A model generated the notes under the pieces. It did not search any database, had not been told where the DNA came from, and was given only the letters and a program-made list of their open reading frames with translations. The translations under genes and the position numbers were made by a program. DNA of 22,692 nucleotides from a virus, in the IMG/VR virus record IMGVR_UViG_3300047552_000818, positions 1 to 22,692 of that record; one strand, written 5' to 3'. The first letter of the stretch is position 1, and each line of letters begins with the position of its first letter. Shown one piece after another: positions 15,623 through 20,866 of this stretch.

Positions 15623-16813
15623 CTATCGAATCTGCGACCTTGCGCGGTTCTGTAGCACGCGGAACTCATCAAGTGGATCAAAGCCACGTTCTGTCATCAG
15701 CATGTTGGTCATGGCATACCTGACGGCATCTAGGGAATGACTGAACTGGTGTTCAGGAACCCGCAGTATCTTGCCATCTTTATCTGTCTTCCACAGGTAG
15801 TTACGGTACTCCCGTATGACATCTATTGAGCGCTTTGTTATGCTCATGCGCTGGCTTTGCACGAGCTGTATACCGTATTCTACACTATCTGGTCCCTTCT
15901 CTGCCGGGGTTATGCTTACACCGTAGGCCATTATCTCATCTATGCTCTTAGGTTCTGCGCTGTCAGCTACACAGAGGGTGCGGATTTCCTGTGAGTTGAG
16001 TATGTCGGCGAGCTGTTTGTTTGAAAGACCCTTCTGGTAGGTTATTTGGTCAAGGATATAGCCACCGTTGTAGTAGTAAATCGCCACGATTGCGCTGGGG
16101 TCGTTTGAATAGCCGAAGTCTAGCCCGAAGCGCTCAAGCCGTGCTTGGTGTGGGATTTCATCAACAATGTCCCAATCCTTATATATCTTGCCTTCTACCT
16201 CGCCAAGCTGTCCTTCTCCGTATACCTTCCACCAGGAGGCATTATTCTTGCGTTGCTCTATGGCTTTGACGATGTTCTCATCAAGGGCTTCGTTGTCTCT
16301 GTAGGTGAGGATGATGTGCTCGGCATCGTCGCGCTTACCTATAACGTGGTCATACACCCAAAACTCTGCAACAGGGTTCCAGTCAATGATAATAAACTCC
16401 TTAGTACGAACCTCGAGCTGGTCAAAGGCTTCATAGGGTACGTTGTTTGCCTCGTTTATGAATAATCTGTCTCGGCGTGGACCGCGCACCTTACCTGGTT
16501 GGTCGGCTGAGAAGAACTCTATCTTGCTACCTGTTTCAAAGGTGTAGACGTAGTCGCTTCTGTTCCAGCGTTTGTCGTCATAGTAGTTGTGCTGTTCCAT
16601 TATTAAGAGGAAGTCGCGCATTGCTCCTCTTTTAAGGTGTGGGAATGACTCACTTACGACTGAGGTGAGTGTGGGTGTTTTATCCATTTGTGCCCGGGCT
16701 ATGAGGTACAGTAAAGCACTTATCGTCTTGCTTGCAGACGTTCCTCCTTGTATGCACCGGATACGCTTAGTCAGTGCTGAGATCCTCTTTGTTGCCGTCG
16801 TCTCTTTGAACAT
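15623..16813 (-). CDS. terL: Terminase large subunit
   Basis: This 396-aa packaging motor has an N-terminal ATPase with Walker A QGGTSASKT (residues 22-30) and Walker B RLFINEAN (116-123, catalytic Glu121). A C-terminal RNase H-like nuclease has its acidic residues in GLDFGYSNDPS (Asp232), CVADSAEP (Asp284) and HSLDAVRY (Asp362). It is slightly short for the family (400-500), but both domains are complete. The start overlaps the small terminase gene by 47 bases. With the small subunit it cuts and packages concatemeric DNA into procapsids. Confidence 0.93.
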   Translation of the reverse strand: MFKETTATKRISALTKRIRCIQGGTSASKTISALLYLIARAQMDKTPTLTSVVSESFPHLKRGAMRDFLLIMEQHNYYDDKRWNRSDYVYTFETGSKIEFFSADQPGKVRGPRRDRLFINEANNVPYEAFDQLEVRTKEFIIIDWNPVAEFWVYDHVIGKRDDAEHIILTYRDNEALDENIVKAIEQRKNNASWWKVYGEGQLGEVEGKIYKDWDIVDEIPHQARLERFGLDFGYSNDPSAIVAIYYYNGGYILDQITYQKGLSNKQLADILNSQEIRTLCVADSAEPKSIDEIMAYGVSITPAEKGPDSVEYGIQLVQSQRMSITKRSIDVIREYRNYLWKTDKDGKILRVPEHQFSHSLDAVRYAMTNMLMTERGFDPLDEFRVLQNRARSQIR

Positions 16814-17105
16814 CTACGTTTGCGCCAAACTCTTTACGCTTCTTGCGCTCTACATATTTGAAAGCGTGGACTGGGTCTGCAAGAGAAGCAACTATGGTTC
16901 TGCGTGCTTTTAATACTGGTGTTTCTCTAAGTGTCTTGATGCGCTCGGAAAACTCTGGGTCAGCCTTCATGTGTGCATATATTGTGTCTTGGTGTATGCC
17001 AGCGAAAAGAGCCATCTCTGCTATGGTTCCATCAAGCGCTGCGATTTCTTCTATTTTCCGAATGACCTCAGGAGTCATTACGGTAGGTCTACCCACATCT
17101 GCCAT
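16767..17105 (-). CDS. terS: Terminase small subunit
   Basis: This 112-aa protein has an N-terminal helix-turn-helix DNA-binding unit (GRPTVMTPEVIRKIEE, then GTIAEMALFAGIHQDTIYAH) and a helical oligomerisation part (PEFSERIKTLRETPVLKARR). That is the usual organisation of terminase small subunits of the HTH type. It lies immediately upstream of TerL with overlap. A TGGTATTAT extended -10 element ends six bases before the ATG. The domain reading and context agree well. Confidence 0.85.
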   Translation of the reverse strand: MADVGRPTVMTPEVIRKIEEIAALDGTIAEMALFAGIHQDTIYAHMKADPEFSERIKTLRETPVLKARRTIVASLADPVHAFKYVERKKRKEFGANVDVQRDDGNKEDLSTD

Positions 17106-17111
17106 GTGTCT

Positions 17112-17120
17112 ATAATACCA
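17112..17120 (-). promoter_or_regulatory. Extended -10 promoter for the packaging/capsid operon
   Basis: The minus strand reads TGGTATTATAGACACATG, an extended -10 (TGn plus TATTAT) six bases from the TerS start codon. It would give a leaderless transcript starting the terminase-portal-capsid operon. A hairpin just upstream could insulate it from the preceding small gene. Confidence 0.5.
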
Positions 17121-17122
17121 TA

Positions 17123-17140
17123 AGCCCCCGTGAGGGGGCT
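17123..17140 (-). terminator. Strong GC hairpin after the 48-aa gene
   Basis: AGCCCCC and GGGGGCT pair perfectly (seven base pairs, four-base loop). On the minus strand it lies four bases after the stop of the 48-aa gene and just before the TerS promoter. The following bases TATGGTATTAT are T/A rich but not a true T-run, so termination may be partial. Confidence 0.5.
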
Positions 17141-17144
17141 GTGG

Positions 17145-17291
17145 TTACTTGATGCGGAGCTTGAATGGCAGGAATGGGATGTGTAAGTATATCTTTCCTG
17201 TGTACCATCTCTCTACCTGTATCTTCTTCTTTGTCTTTGGGTACTTCTGCTTGGTCATACGGTCTTTGCGCGTTTTGTAGTCTGTAAACAT
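17145..17291 (-). CDS. Very basic 48-aa protein
   Basis: The frame starts at ATG 17291 (MFTDYKTRKDRMTKQ) and ends at TAA 17145. It is strongly basic, with KQKYPKTKKKIQVERW in the middle and a hydrophobic end (IYLHIPFLPFKLRIK). It is followed closely by a GC-rich hairpin and preceded by a TATACT -10 and a large palindrome, an arrangement that supports a real gene. The charge suggests nucleic-acid binding, or a small regulator of the late genes; no family is recognised. Confidence 0.65.
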   Translation of the reverse strand: MFTDYKTRKDRMTKQKYPKTKKKIQVERWYTGKIYLHIPFLPFKLRIK

Positions 17292-17318
17292 ATGTTAGTT
17301 GGTTATCCTCCCATAGTT

Positions 17319-17349
17319 AGTATACGGGTTTACTGAACCGCGGTACAGT
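17319..17349 (-). promoter_or_regulatory. Promoter with palindromic operator upstream of the 48-aa gene
   Basis: On the minus strand a TATACT -10 hexamer (17324-17319) has an 18-base palindrome (17349-17332, ACTGxACCGCGGTxCAGT, 16 of 18 positions symmetric) over its spacer/-35 region. That is a typical place for a dimeric regulator to bind. GGAGG lies further down in the leader, 15 bases before the ATG at 17291. No regulator gene can be linked to it. Confidence 0.4.
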
Positions 17350-17354
17350 GATTG

Positions 17355-17366
17355 CCTGTTGATAAC
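17355..17366 (+). repeat. DnaA-box-like 12-mer, copy 1
   Basis: CCTGTTGATAAC, one of five copies of SCTGTKGATAAC in the early and flanking intergenic gaps. It differs from a perfect DnaA box (TGTGGATAA) by one base. The same exact 12-mer recurs at 21589-21600. Confidence 0.55.
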
Positions 17367-17390
17367 TATACGGCTTACTTAGGCCGTATA
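17367..17390 (-). terminator. Hairpin over the stop codon of the 98-aa gene
   Basis: TATACGGC and GCCGTATA form a perfect eight-base-pair stem with an eight-base loop that contains the stop codon region. Downstream bases on the minus strand are AGTTATC, not a T-run, so it may be an mRNA end-stabilising structure rather than a full terminator. Confidence 0.4.
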
Positions 17391-17671
17391 TTGTCGAGTT
17401 CGTTAAGGAAGTGCTCTAGGTCAACCAGGGTATTGCTTACTCCCACTGCGTAGTCAGTGCTGTGTATTCTGTATTTATACATGTCCTCGCGGCGTAGTTG
17501 TATCCAGTCGCGCAACACCTTTATCTGTATATCTATACCCTCGTTGTATGAGTCGCGTTGCATCTGTATGAGCTTGCCTTCGAGTGCCCATGCGCCAAGT
17601 GGGCTCATCTTCGATAGGCCTTCGCGGACCGTATCTTCGAGTATCTGTTTCTGCATCTGGTCTGGTTCCAT
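17375..17671 (-). CDS. Small helical hypothetical protein (98 aa)
   Basis: A soluble, mostly helical protein: MEPDQMQKQILEDTVREG, then ALEGKLIQMQRDSYNEGIDI and a C-terminal helix LVDLEHFLNELDNIRPK. I recognise no family. It starts 11 bases after the stop of the exonuclease gene and belongs to the same leftward transcript. An AAGG lies 11-14 bases upstream, weak as a ribosome-binding site. It ends in a perfect hairpin. Confidence 0.75.
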   Translation of the reverse strand: MEPDQMQKQILEDTVREGLSKMSPLGAWALEGKLIQMQRDSYNEGIDIQIKVLRDWIQLRREDMYKYRIHSTDYAVGVSNTLVDLEHFLNELDNIRPK

Positions 17672-17682
17672 GTCAGTAGACC

Positions 17683-18432
17683 TTACGGTACAAGTTCAGT
17701 AGTTATCTCTGATGTGCGGGTGGTGCAGTAGGATGCGCATTTCTTACACTGGTAGCTTTGTTTATACCCTGATTTAGTGTTGCGTGGGCCTCGGCGTATC
17801 AACTCATCGTGTCCACAGGTCGGGCAAGCAAATGCGTCACCGGAGTCCACGTTCATATTAGGGTGGTTGCTCATGTAGCTACGCAATTTACTGTACACCT
17901 GTTCAGTAACTTCTATGTCGCGCTTGTTGTACCGCTTGATGTGTTCCCACGTTTTCATGTCTCCGTGGATTGCTTTGATCCACTGTTCAGCCCCAACGTG
18001 CATCTTCTTCTGTGGGATGCCTAGGTAGTCGGCGAGGTCTGCGAGCTTATTGGACGTGAAGGCGAACTTCTGTCGGGCGACCTTTAAGGTGTCTATGACC
18101 TGATGGGGATTAGGACACTCTAGGCCATTAAGGACCATACGAGCATTGCTTTTACGCTCATCGAAACGAGCCATATTGTGACCAATAACAATCTGTGCTT
18201 CCGAAAGTACCTTATGCAAATCTTGGGCAAGTTCCTTATCGTCATACCTGTCCTTTTTGTATGTCTTATAGTCCGGGAGCGCATGGACATGGACCTGTTT
18301 TTCTCCGAGCCATTTGTATGCAAAGGAGAGGAGGAAGTAGTCGTGCTCCATCGCGACCATGTTGGACTCATACTTCTCATAGTTCCAACCAAGGATGGGC
18401 GACACTTCCAAATCGTATATCAGTGTTTTCAC
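17683..18432 (-). CDS. DEDD-type 3'-5' exonuclease with C-terminal zinc ribbon
   Basis: The 249-aa protein begins with exonuclease motif I YDLEVSP (Asp7, Glu9), has motif II IVIGHNMARFDERK (Asp91), and motif III RYNKRDIEVTEQVY (Tyr168, Asp172), the DEDDy pattern of RNase H-like 3'-5' exonucleases. A zinc ribbon follows: CPTC (203-206) and CKKC (229-232), plus Cys236. The start is GTG 18432; the overlapping ATG is out of frame. It is the first gene left of the divergent promoter region and may act in phage DNA processing or degradation of host DNA. The zinc ribbon may bind nucleic acid. Fusion of these two parts is less common. Confidence 0.85.
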   Translation of the reverse strand: MKTLIYDLEVSPILGWNYEKYESNMVAMEHDYFLLSFAYKWLGEKQVHVHALPDYKTYKKDRYDDKELAQDLHKVLSEAQIVIGHNMARFDERKSNARMVLNGLECPNPHQVIDTLKVARQKFAFTSNKLADLADYLGIPQKKMHVGAEQWIKAIHGDMKTWEHIKRYNKRDIEVTEQVYSKLRSYMSNHPNMNVDSGDAFACPTCGHDELIRRGPRNTKSGYKQSYQCKKCASYCTTRTSEITTELVP

Positions 18433-18558
18433 ATCGTGGGGCTAATTTGTAAATACTTGCTTTATAGTATCACACTGGTATACTGGCGGGTTTGACTTAT
18501 CCACAGGTTTGACAATGCGTGTTCTTGTGTAGGTGCTATACTTTTATCATTAGCAATA
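18433..18558. promoter_or_regulatory. Divergent promoter region between leftward and rightward genes
   Basis: This 126-base gap has no gene. Rightward, TGCTATACT (18534-18542) is an extended -10 with the ATG of the holin-like gene 16 bases on. Leftward, TATAAA/TACTAT around 18461-18468 could serve the exonuclease gene. A perfect DnaA box lies at 18497-18505. The layout suits a control region that switches between transcription units. Confidence 0.5.
18496..18507 (-). repeat. DnaA-box-like 12-mer, copy 2 (perfect DnaA box)
   Basis: On the minus strand the site reads CCTGTGGATAAG; the plus strand contains the exact DnaA box TTATCCACA at 18497-18505. It lies in the middle of the divergent promoter region. 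Confidence 0.6.
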
Positions 18559-18771
18559 ATGTATAGCCCTATGTTTGCAAATGTTTCAATGACAGCAACG
18601 GGAATGGTGACACTTCTCCTTTCGTGGTTGCTTGCCGGGCTTGGTGTCGAAGTTGGTGAGGAAAGTATCGCCGGTTTCGTACAAGCAGTATTAACAGCCG
18701 TTGGCTTCGTGTGGATGGTGTGGGGTCAACTTCGCCGCGATGACCTATCGTATGGAATCTTCCGAAACTAA
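18559..18771 (+). CDS. Holin-like membrane protein
   Basis: This 70-aa protein has two hydrophobic segments, GMVTLLLSWLLAGLGV (about 15-30) and SIAGFVQAVLTAVGFVWMVW (about 36-55), and a short basic tail GQLRRDDLSYGIFRN. The size, hairpin topology and charged C-terminus are those of a class II holin, which permeabilises the inner membrane. It is the first rightward gene after an extended -10 promoter and heads a cluster of small membrane proteins and a lysozyme. Holin function is inferred from topology and context. Confidence 0.75.
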   Translation: MYSPMFANVSMTATGMVTLLLSWLLAGLGVEVGEESIAGFVQAVLTAVGFVWMVWGQLRRDDLSYGIFRN

Positions 18772-18853
18772 ATGTGACGGTTTATTCGGTTGGGTCGCGT
18801 GGTTAATGGTTCTTTCCCTTGTATGCGGATACCTAGTTGGCTCTACTCAGTAA
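18752..18853 (+). CDS. Tiny single-pass membrane protein (33 aa)
   Basis: MESSETKCDGLFG is followed by a hydrophobic helix (WVAWLMVLSLVCGYLVGS). The start could also be ATG 18740 (37 aa). It overlaps the end of the holin-like gene by 20 bases in another frame. Overlapping tiny membrane genes are typical of phage lysis cassettes (antiholin or Rz1-like). It has a membrane helix but no lipobox, so an antiholin-type role is more plausible than Rz1. Coding is supported by composition and position only. Confidence 0.5.
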   Translation: MESSETKCDGLFGWVAWLMVLSLVCGYLVGSTQ

Positions 18854-19095
18854 CGCGCTGTCGTGATTGTAGTGTGGTCCTGAAGGAAGGCCAGGACGTT
18901 CGATGTTGGTATTGTGCAGCACACCCCTACAAGACTGTGGGGGTTTGTGTTGACTGCAGCACGTTAATACCAGATCAAAGCGAGTTTCGTTTTAAGTTGT
19001 ACGGCAACTACTGTTTGATGTGCGATATACGCGCAGAGAATACAGCTCGGAGGATTGTCGAAGAATATAGCCCTACACCAAGCCTTTTTGCCTAG
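18823..19095 (+). CDS. Double zinc-knuckle small protein
   Basis: Starting at ATG 18823 (MRIPSWLYSVTRC) gives 90 aa; ATG 18790 would overlap the tiny membrane gene more. It has four CxxC pairs: CRDC, CWYC, CVDC and CLMC, in the order expected for two zinc ribbons (first two pairs, then the last two). The C-terminus is a helix (AENTARRIVEEYSPTP). Small zinc-ribbon proteins of this type are often nucleic-acid- or protein-binding. It lies within the lysis-type region but does not look lytic. Function unknown. Confidence 0.65.
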   Translation: MRIPSWLYSVTRCRDCSVVLKEGQDVRCWYCAAHPYKTVGVCVDCSTLIPDQSEFRFKLYGNYCLMCDIRAENTARRIVEEYSPTPSLFA

Positions 19096-19126
19096 GTGTG
19101 GAAAACTCTGTTGAGTGGGCTGGTAA

Positions 19127-19135
19127 TGTATAATA
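19127..19135 (+). promoter_or_regulatory. TGTATAATA promoter element upstream of the membrane/lysozyme gene
   Basis: A perfect -10 hexamer TATAAT preceded by TG, 38 bases before ATG 19173. The same nine bases TGTATAATA occur before the portal and adaptor genes. A -35 match at good spacing was not found. Confidence 0.45.
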
Positions 19136-19172
19136 GACTGATTGTGGGAGGCATTAACAACCACAACAATCT

Positions 19173-19409
19173 ATGAAATCAAAAATAATAAAAATAATCG
19201 CTTACGTCATAGTTCTCGCTTCTATTATTGGTGCGACCTTCTTGCTTACGAAGCAAGCTGAACCAGTCGTATACGTTAACGAGGAGCCGGCGAACATTGA
19301 CGAGGTGATTAAGGTGCGAGCTGAAGAATGGCTCGCCACACCTGAAGCGTATGAGTACGCTAAAGATAAGGTGACGCAGGATTTAGTTTCCGAGTTGTCA
19401 AAAATCTAG
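19173..19409 (+). CDS. Membrane-anchored N-terminal part of a lysozyme (0-frame product)
   Basis: The 78-aa frame starts MKSKIIKIIAYVIVLASIIG, a basic end followed by a hydrophobic helix (about 5-26), so it should be a signal anchor or SAR-type segment. A helical charged domain follows (EVIKVRAEEWLATPEAYEYA) and the frame stops at TAG 19407. It ends on the run AAAAA with TAG three codons on. The next lysozyme frame has no start of its own and lies in the -1 phase, so this is probably the first half of a fusion. On its own it may also act as a membrane-bound protein of the lysis cassette. Confidence 0.65.
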   Translation: MKSKIIKIIAYVIVLASIIGATFLLTKQAEPVVYVNEEPANIDEVIKVRAEEWLATPEAYEYAKDKVTQDLVSELSKI

Positions 19410-19454
19410 CCCCTATCCCTGTTACACCGACCTTAACGAAGGGCGGTAGGGGCT
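19400..19454 (+). promoter_or_regulatory. Candidate -1 frameshift site with stem-loop
   Basis: AAAAA (19400-19404) lets the AAA tRNA slip back one base. Three bases downstream begins AGCCCCTA (19408-19415), which pairs perfectly with TAGGGGCT (19447-19454). Inside is a second stem ACCGaCCTT/AAGGgCGGT. The slip joins the membrane segment to the lysozyme domain. One missed A in sequencing would also restore the frame. Confidence 0.5.
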
Positions 19455-19741
19455 GTGAGCAGTATCGTACACTGTTTGAACAATATGATTGGCCTATAGA
19501 AACTGCACTTGCTATATGTCAGTTGGAGAGTGGCGGTGTGGCTACTGCAAGTAATTGGAAGGACTCGCACGAAGGATGCAATGGTTCGTTCGGAATTATG
19601 CAGATTGGTTGCCTGCACGGTGTTGATCGGGAGGAGTTGTACGACCCGGCGACCAATGTTAAGGTGGCTTTCATGCTGTGGAAGGATAGTGGTTTTACAC
19701 CTTGGAGTACGTATAAGAAATTACTAGCACTAAACAACTAA
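19403..19741 (+). CDS. Lysozyme-like transglycosylase domain in the -1 frame
   Basis: The frame encodes about 112 residues with the lytic transglycosylase/goose-lysozyme-like motif LAICQLESGGVATASN (Glu as catalytic acid), GSFGIMQIG and LYDPATNVKVAFMLWKDSG. Residues before it (CEQYRTLFEQYDWPIETA) are part of the same fold, yet no ATG or GTG lies in frame upstream; the only start is a TTG after the domain has begun. The domain therefore should be made by -1 frameshifting from the membrane-anchored frame, giving a 189-aa product that is exported and cleaves peptidoglycan for lysis. A broken gene is the alternative. Confidence 0.75.
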   Translation, partial: NLAPIPVTPTLTKGGRGCEQYRTLFEQYDWPIETALAICQLESGGVATASNWKDSHEGCNGSFGIMQIGCLHGVDREELYDPATNVKVAFMLWKDSGFTPWSTYKKLLALNN

Positions 19742-19743
19742 GT

Positions 19744-19830
19744 ATGGACATGATATTGTATGGCATCGTTATCGGGTTCGGCATAGCTCTTGCTTTGATT
19801 CACTTTTGGTCTGGCGGTGAGGAGATATAG
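19744..19830 (+). CDS. Tiny membrane protein (28 aa)
   Basis: MDMILYGIVIGFGIALALIH is nearly all hydrophobic, followed by FWSGGEEI. It starts two bases after the lysozyme stop at 19741. The position after a lysozyme and before a terminator, and the single helix, suggest a lysis accessory or pinholin-like role. It is too short for a family assignment. Confidence 0.5.
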   Translation: MDMILYGIVIGFGIALALIHFWSGGEEI

Positions 19831-19831
19831 A

Positions 19832-19843
19832 GCTGTGGATAAC
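19832..19843 (+). repeat. DnaA-box-like 12-mer, copy 3 (perfect DnaA box)
   Basis: GCTGTGGATAAC contains the exact reverse DnaA box TGTGGATAA at 19834-19842. It lies between the last lysis gene and the terminator. Confidence 0.6.
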
Positions 19844-19850
19844 TGGTTTG

Positions 19851-19885
19851 CACTACCATCCATTTGGGTGGTAGTGTTTGTTTAT
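19851..19885 (+). terminator. Rho-independent terminator after the lysis cassette
   Basis: CACTACCATCC (19851-19861) pairs with GGGTGGTAGTG (19866-19876), an 11-base-pair stem with one wobble and a four-base loop, followed by TTTGTTTAT. This would end the rightward lysis transcript before the replication genes. Confidence 0.8.
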
Positions 19886-19903
19886 ACGAGCTAATTACCC
19901 ATT

Positions 19904-20068
19904 ATGAATGAACCATATGATGTACGAGATAAGCCGGGAAGTGAGGACACTAGCGATCAAGCTAGAGAACGAGAGGCGCAAGAAACAGAGCGTCGAGAGG
20001 ATTATGCAGAGCAGTACCAGTACCAAGGAACAGACTTTGAATGTTCGAGAGCGTGGTACGGAGTATAG
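19904..20068 (+). CDS. Acidic small protein (54 aa), overlapping frame A
   Basis: MNEPYDVRDKPGSEDTSDQA is followed by a charged helix (REREAQETERREDYAEQYQY) and GTDFECSRAWYGV. It begins with the first ATG after the terminator, with no Shine-Dalgarno site. Another frame (19908-20120) covers the same bases, so only one may be real, or both. The even hydrophilic composition fits a small phage protein. No family is recognised. Confidence 0.5.
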   Translation: MNEPYDVRDKPGSEDTSDQAREREAQETERREDYAEQYQYQGTDFECSRAWYGV

Positions 20069-20120
20069 GGAGGAGCCAATTTATAGGGAAGGATTCAAAA
20101 AGATATGGAAAAAATACTAG
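19908..20120 (+). CDS. Basic helical small protein (70 aa), overlapping frame B
   Basis: MNHMMYEISREVRTLAIKLE and the following KNERRKK-type charged residues form a long helix; the C-terminus REGFKKIWKKY is basic. Starts at 19917 or 19920 are alternatives. It overlaps the next gene by 16 bases and shares most of its length with frame A in the other phase. Its codon use is as gene-like as frame A, so I cannot choose between them. Confidence 0.45.
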   Translation: MNHMMYEISREVRTLAIKLENERRKKQSVERIMQSSTSTKEQTLNVRERGTEYREEPIYREGFKKIWKKY

Positions 20121-20302
20121 ACACAATTAAGGATGGCGAGGAGGCGATGGAGTATTGGGACAACACCAGACACTCTATCGTTCGTAAGTTGGACAGGTGG
20201 CTGGAAGACCTCCGTGTGATTCGGGATAGAACAAATGAGGTTGATACTCGCAAGAGGGTCGAATACCTCATGCTGAAATTAGAAGCAGAATTAGATTACT
20301 AA
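20105..20302 (+). CDS. Small helical protein (65 aa)
   Basis: MEKILDTIKDGEEAMEYWDN and RVEYLMLKLEAELDY describe an all-helical, charged protein. It overlaps the preceding frame and ends one base before the next start. No family is recognised. It belongs to the early replication transcript. Confidence 0.7.
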   Translation: MEKILDTIKDGEEAMEYWDNTRHSIVRKLDRWLEDLRVIRDRTNEVDTRKRVEYLMLKLEAELDY

Positions 20303-20303
20303 T

Positions 20304-20504
20304 ATGGAACACATTGGAAACTACCTGGACAAGTACCGGCACATGATTGCTGAGCATGACGCGCAGGTTGCGTTGAGTGCTGCGGTGGACAGCCTACAGA
20401 CAGCTCTTATTGACCAGGGTAAGGCCATTGAGGACTGCAAGAAGGCGTGTCAGGAGGCATTAGAGGGATTAGAAGCTATGAAGAAACAGTATGCGCACAA
20501 TTAA
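20304..20504 (+). CDS. Small coiled-coil-like protein (66 aa)
   Basis: MEHIGNYLDKYRHMIAEHDA is followed by an A/L/Q-rich helix (ALSAAVDSLQTALIDQ) and CKKACQEALEGLEAMKKQ, indicating a coiled coil. It overlaps the start of the annealing-protein-like gene by 14 bases, so the two are translationally coupled. Function unknown. Confidence 0.72.
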   Translation: MEHIGNYLDKYRHMIAEHDAQVALSAAVDSLQTALIDQGKAIEDCKKACQEALEGLEAMKKQYAHN

Positions 20505-20865
20505 CATTAAGGGGAAAGAATACGTCCCGGTAGTGGAGCGTGTTAAGGAGTTACATAAGTTGCATCCATACGTTTCAGTCATCACCGAGGTTGTAGAGTT
20601 TGGTGAGCGTGTTTCTGTAAAGGCAACAATAGCGATTGGAGGTCACACAGCAGACGGCAAGGGTTTTGTGCAGACGTTCACCGGACACTCACAAGCAGAG
20701 TATGGGAAGGGAATGATGGGTGGCGTGGCGCTTGAAGTAGCTGAGACGAGTGCAGTTGGTCGAGCACTTGGGTTTGCCAATATTGGTCTTATAGACGGTA
20801 TTGCGTCGGCAGATGAGATGAAAAAAGTTGGTAGAAATGGTGACGTAGACGAATTGCCTTTCTAG
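20491..20865 (+). CDS. Probable single-strand annealing/recombination-type protein
   Basis: The 124-aa protein has the phage pattern INIKGKEYVPVVERVKELHK, a beta region VSVKATIAIGGHTADGKG, and the conserved ETSAVGRALGFANIGL with GIASADEM (about 85-110). This E-T-S-A-x-G-R-A-L motif is seen in many phage proteins beside HNH and SSB genes and is related, in my judgement, to Rad52/Erf-like annealing proteins. The end DVDELPF resembles the C-terminal tip of SSB. It sits upstream of an HNH nuclease and an SSB-like gene. The family is named with moderate confidence. Confidence 0.65.
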   Translation: MRTINIKGKEYVPVVERVKELHKLHPYVSVITEVVEFGERVSVKATIAIGGHTADGKGFVQTFTGHSQAEYGKGMMGGVALEVAETSAVGRALGFANIGLIDGIASADEMKKVGRNGDVDELPF

Positions 20866-20866
20866 T

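Noticed and set aside
18509-18542. TTGACA and TATACT as a -35/-10 pair for the holin-like gene
   Set aside because: The spacer is 22 bases, too long for a normal promoter. The TGC before TATACT supports an extended -10 without that -35.
1872-18556. ATTAGCAA found upstream of three genes (1865, MCP and holin-like)
   Set aside because: Spacing to the ATG differs (6, 10 and 2 bases), and one copy is coding sequence of the tail protein, so chance is likely enough.
19101-19134. TTGAGT as a -35 for the TATAAT at 19129
   Set aside because: The spacing is only 12 bases, too short; I kept only the -10 element.
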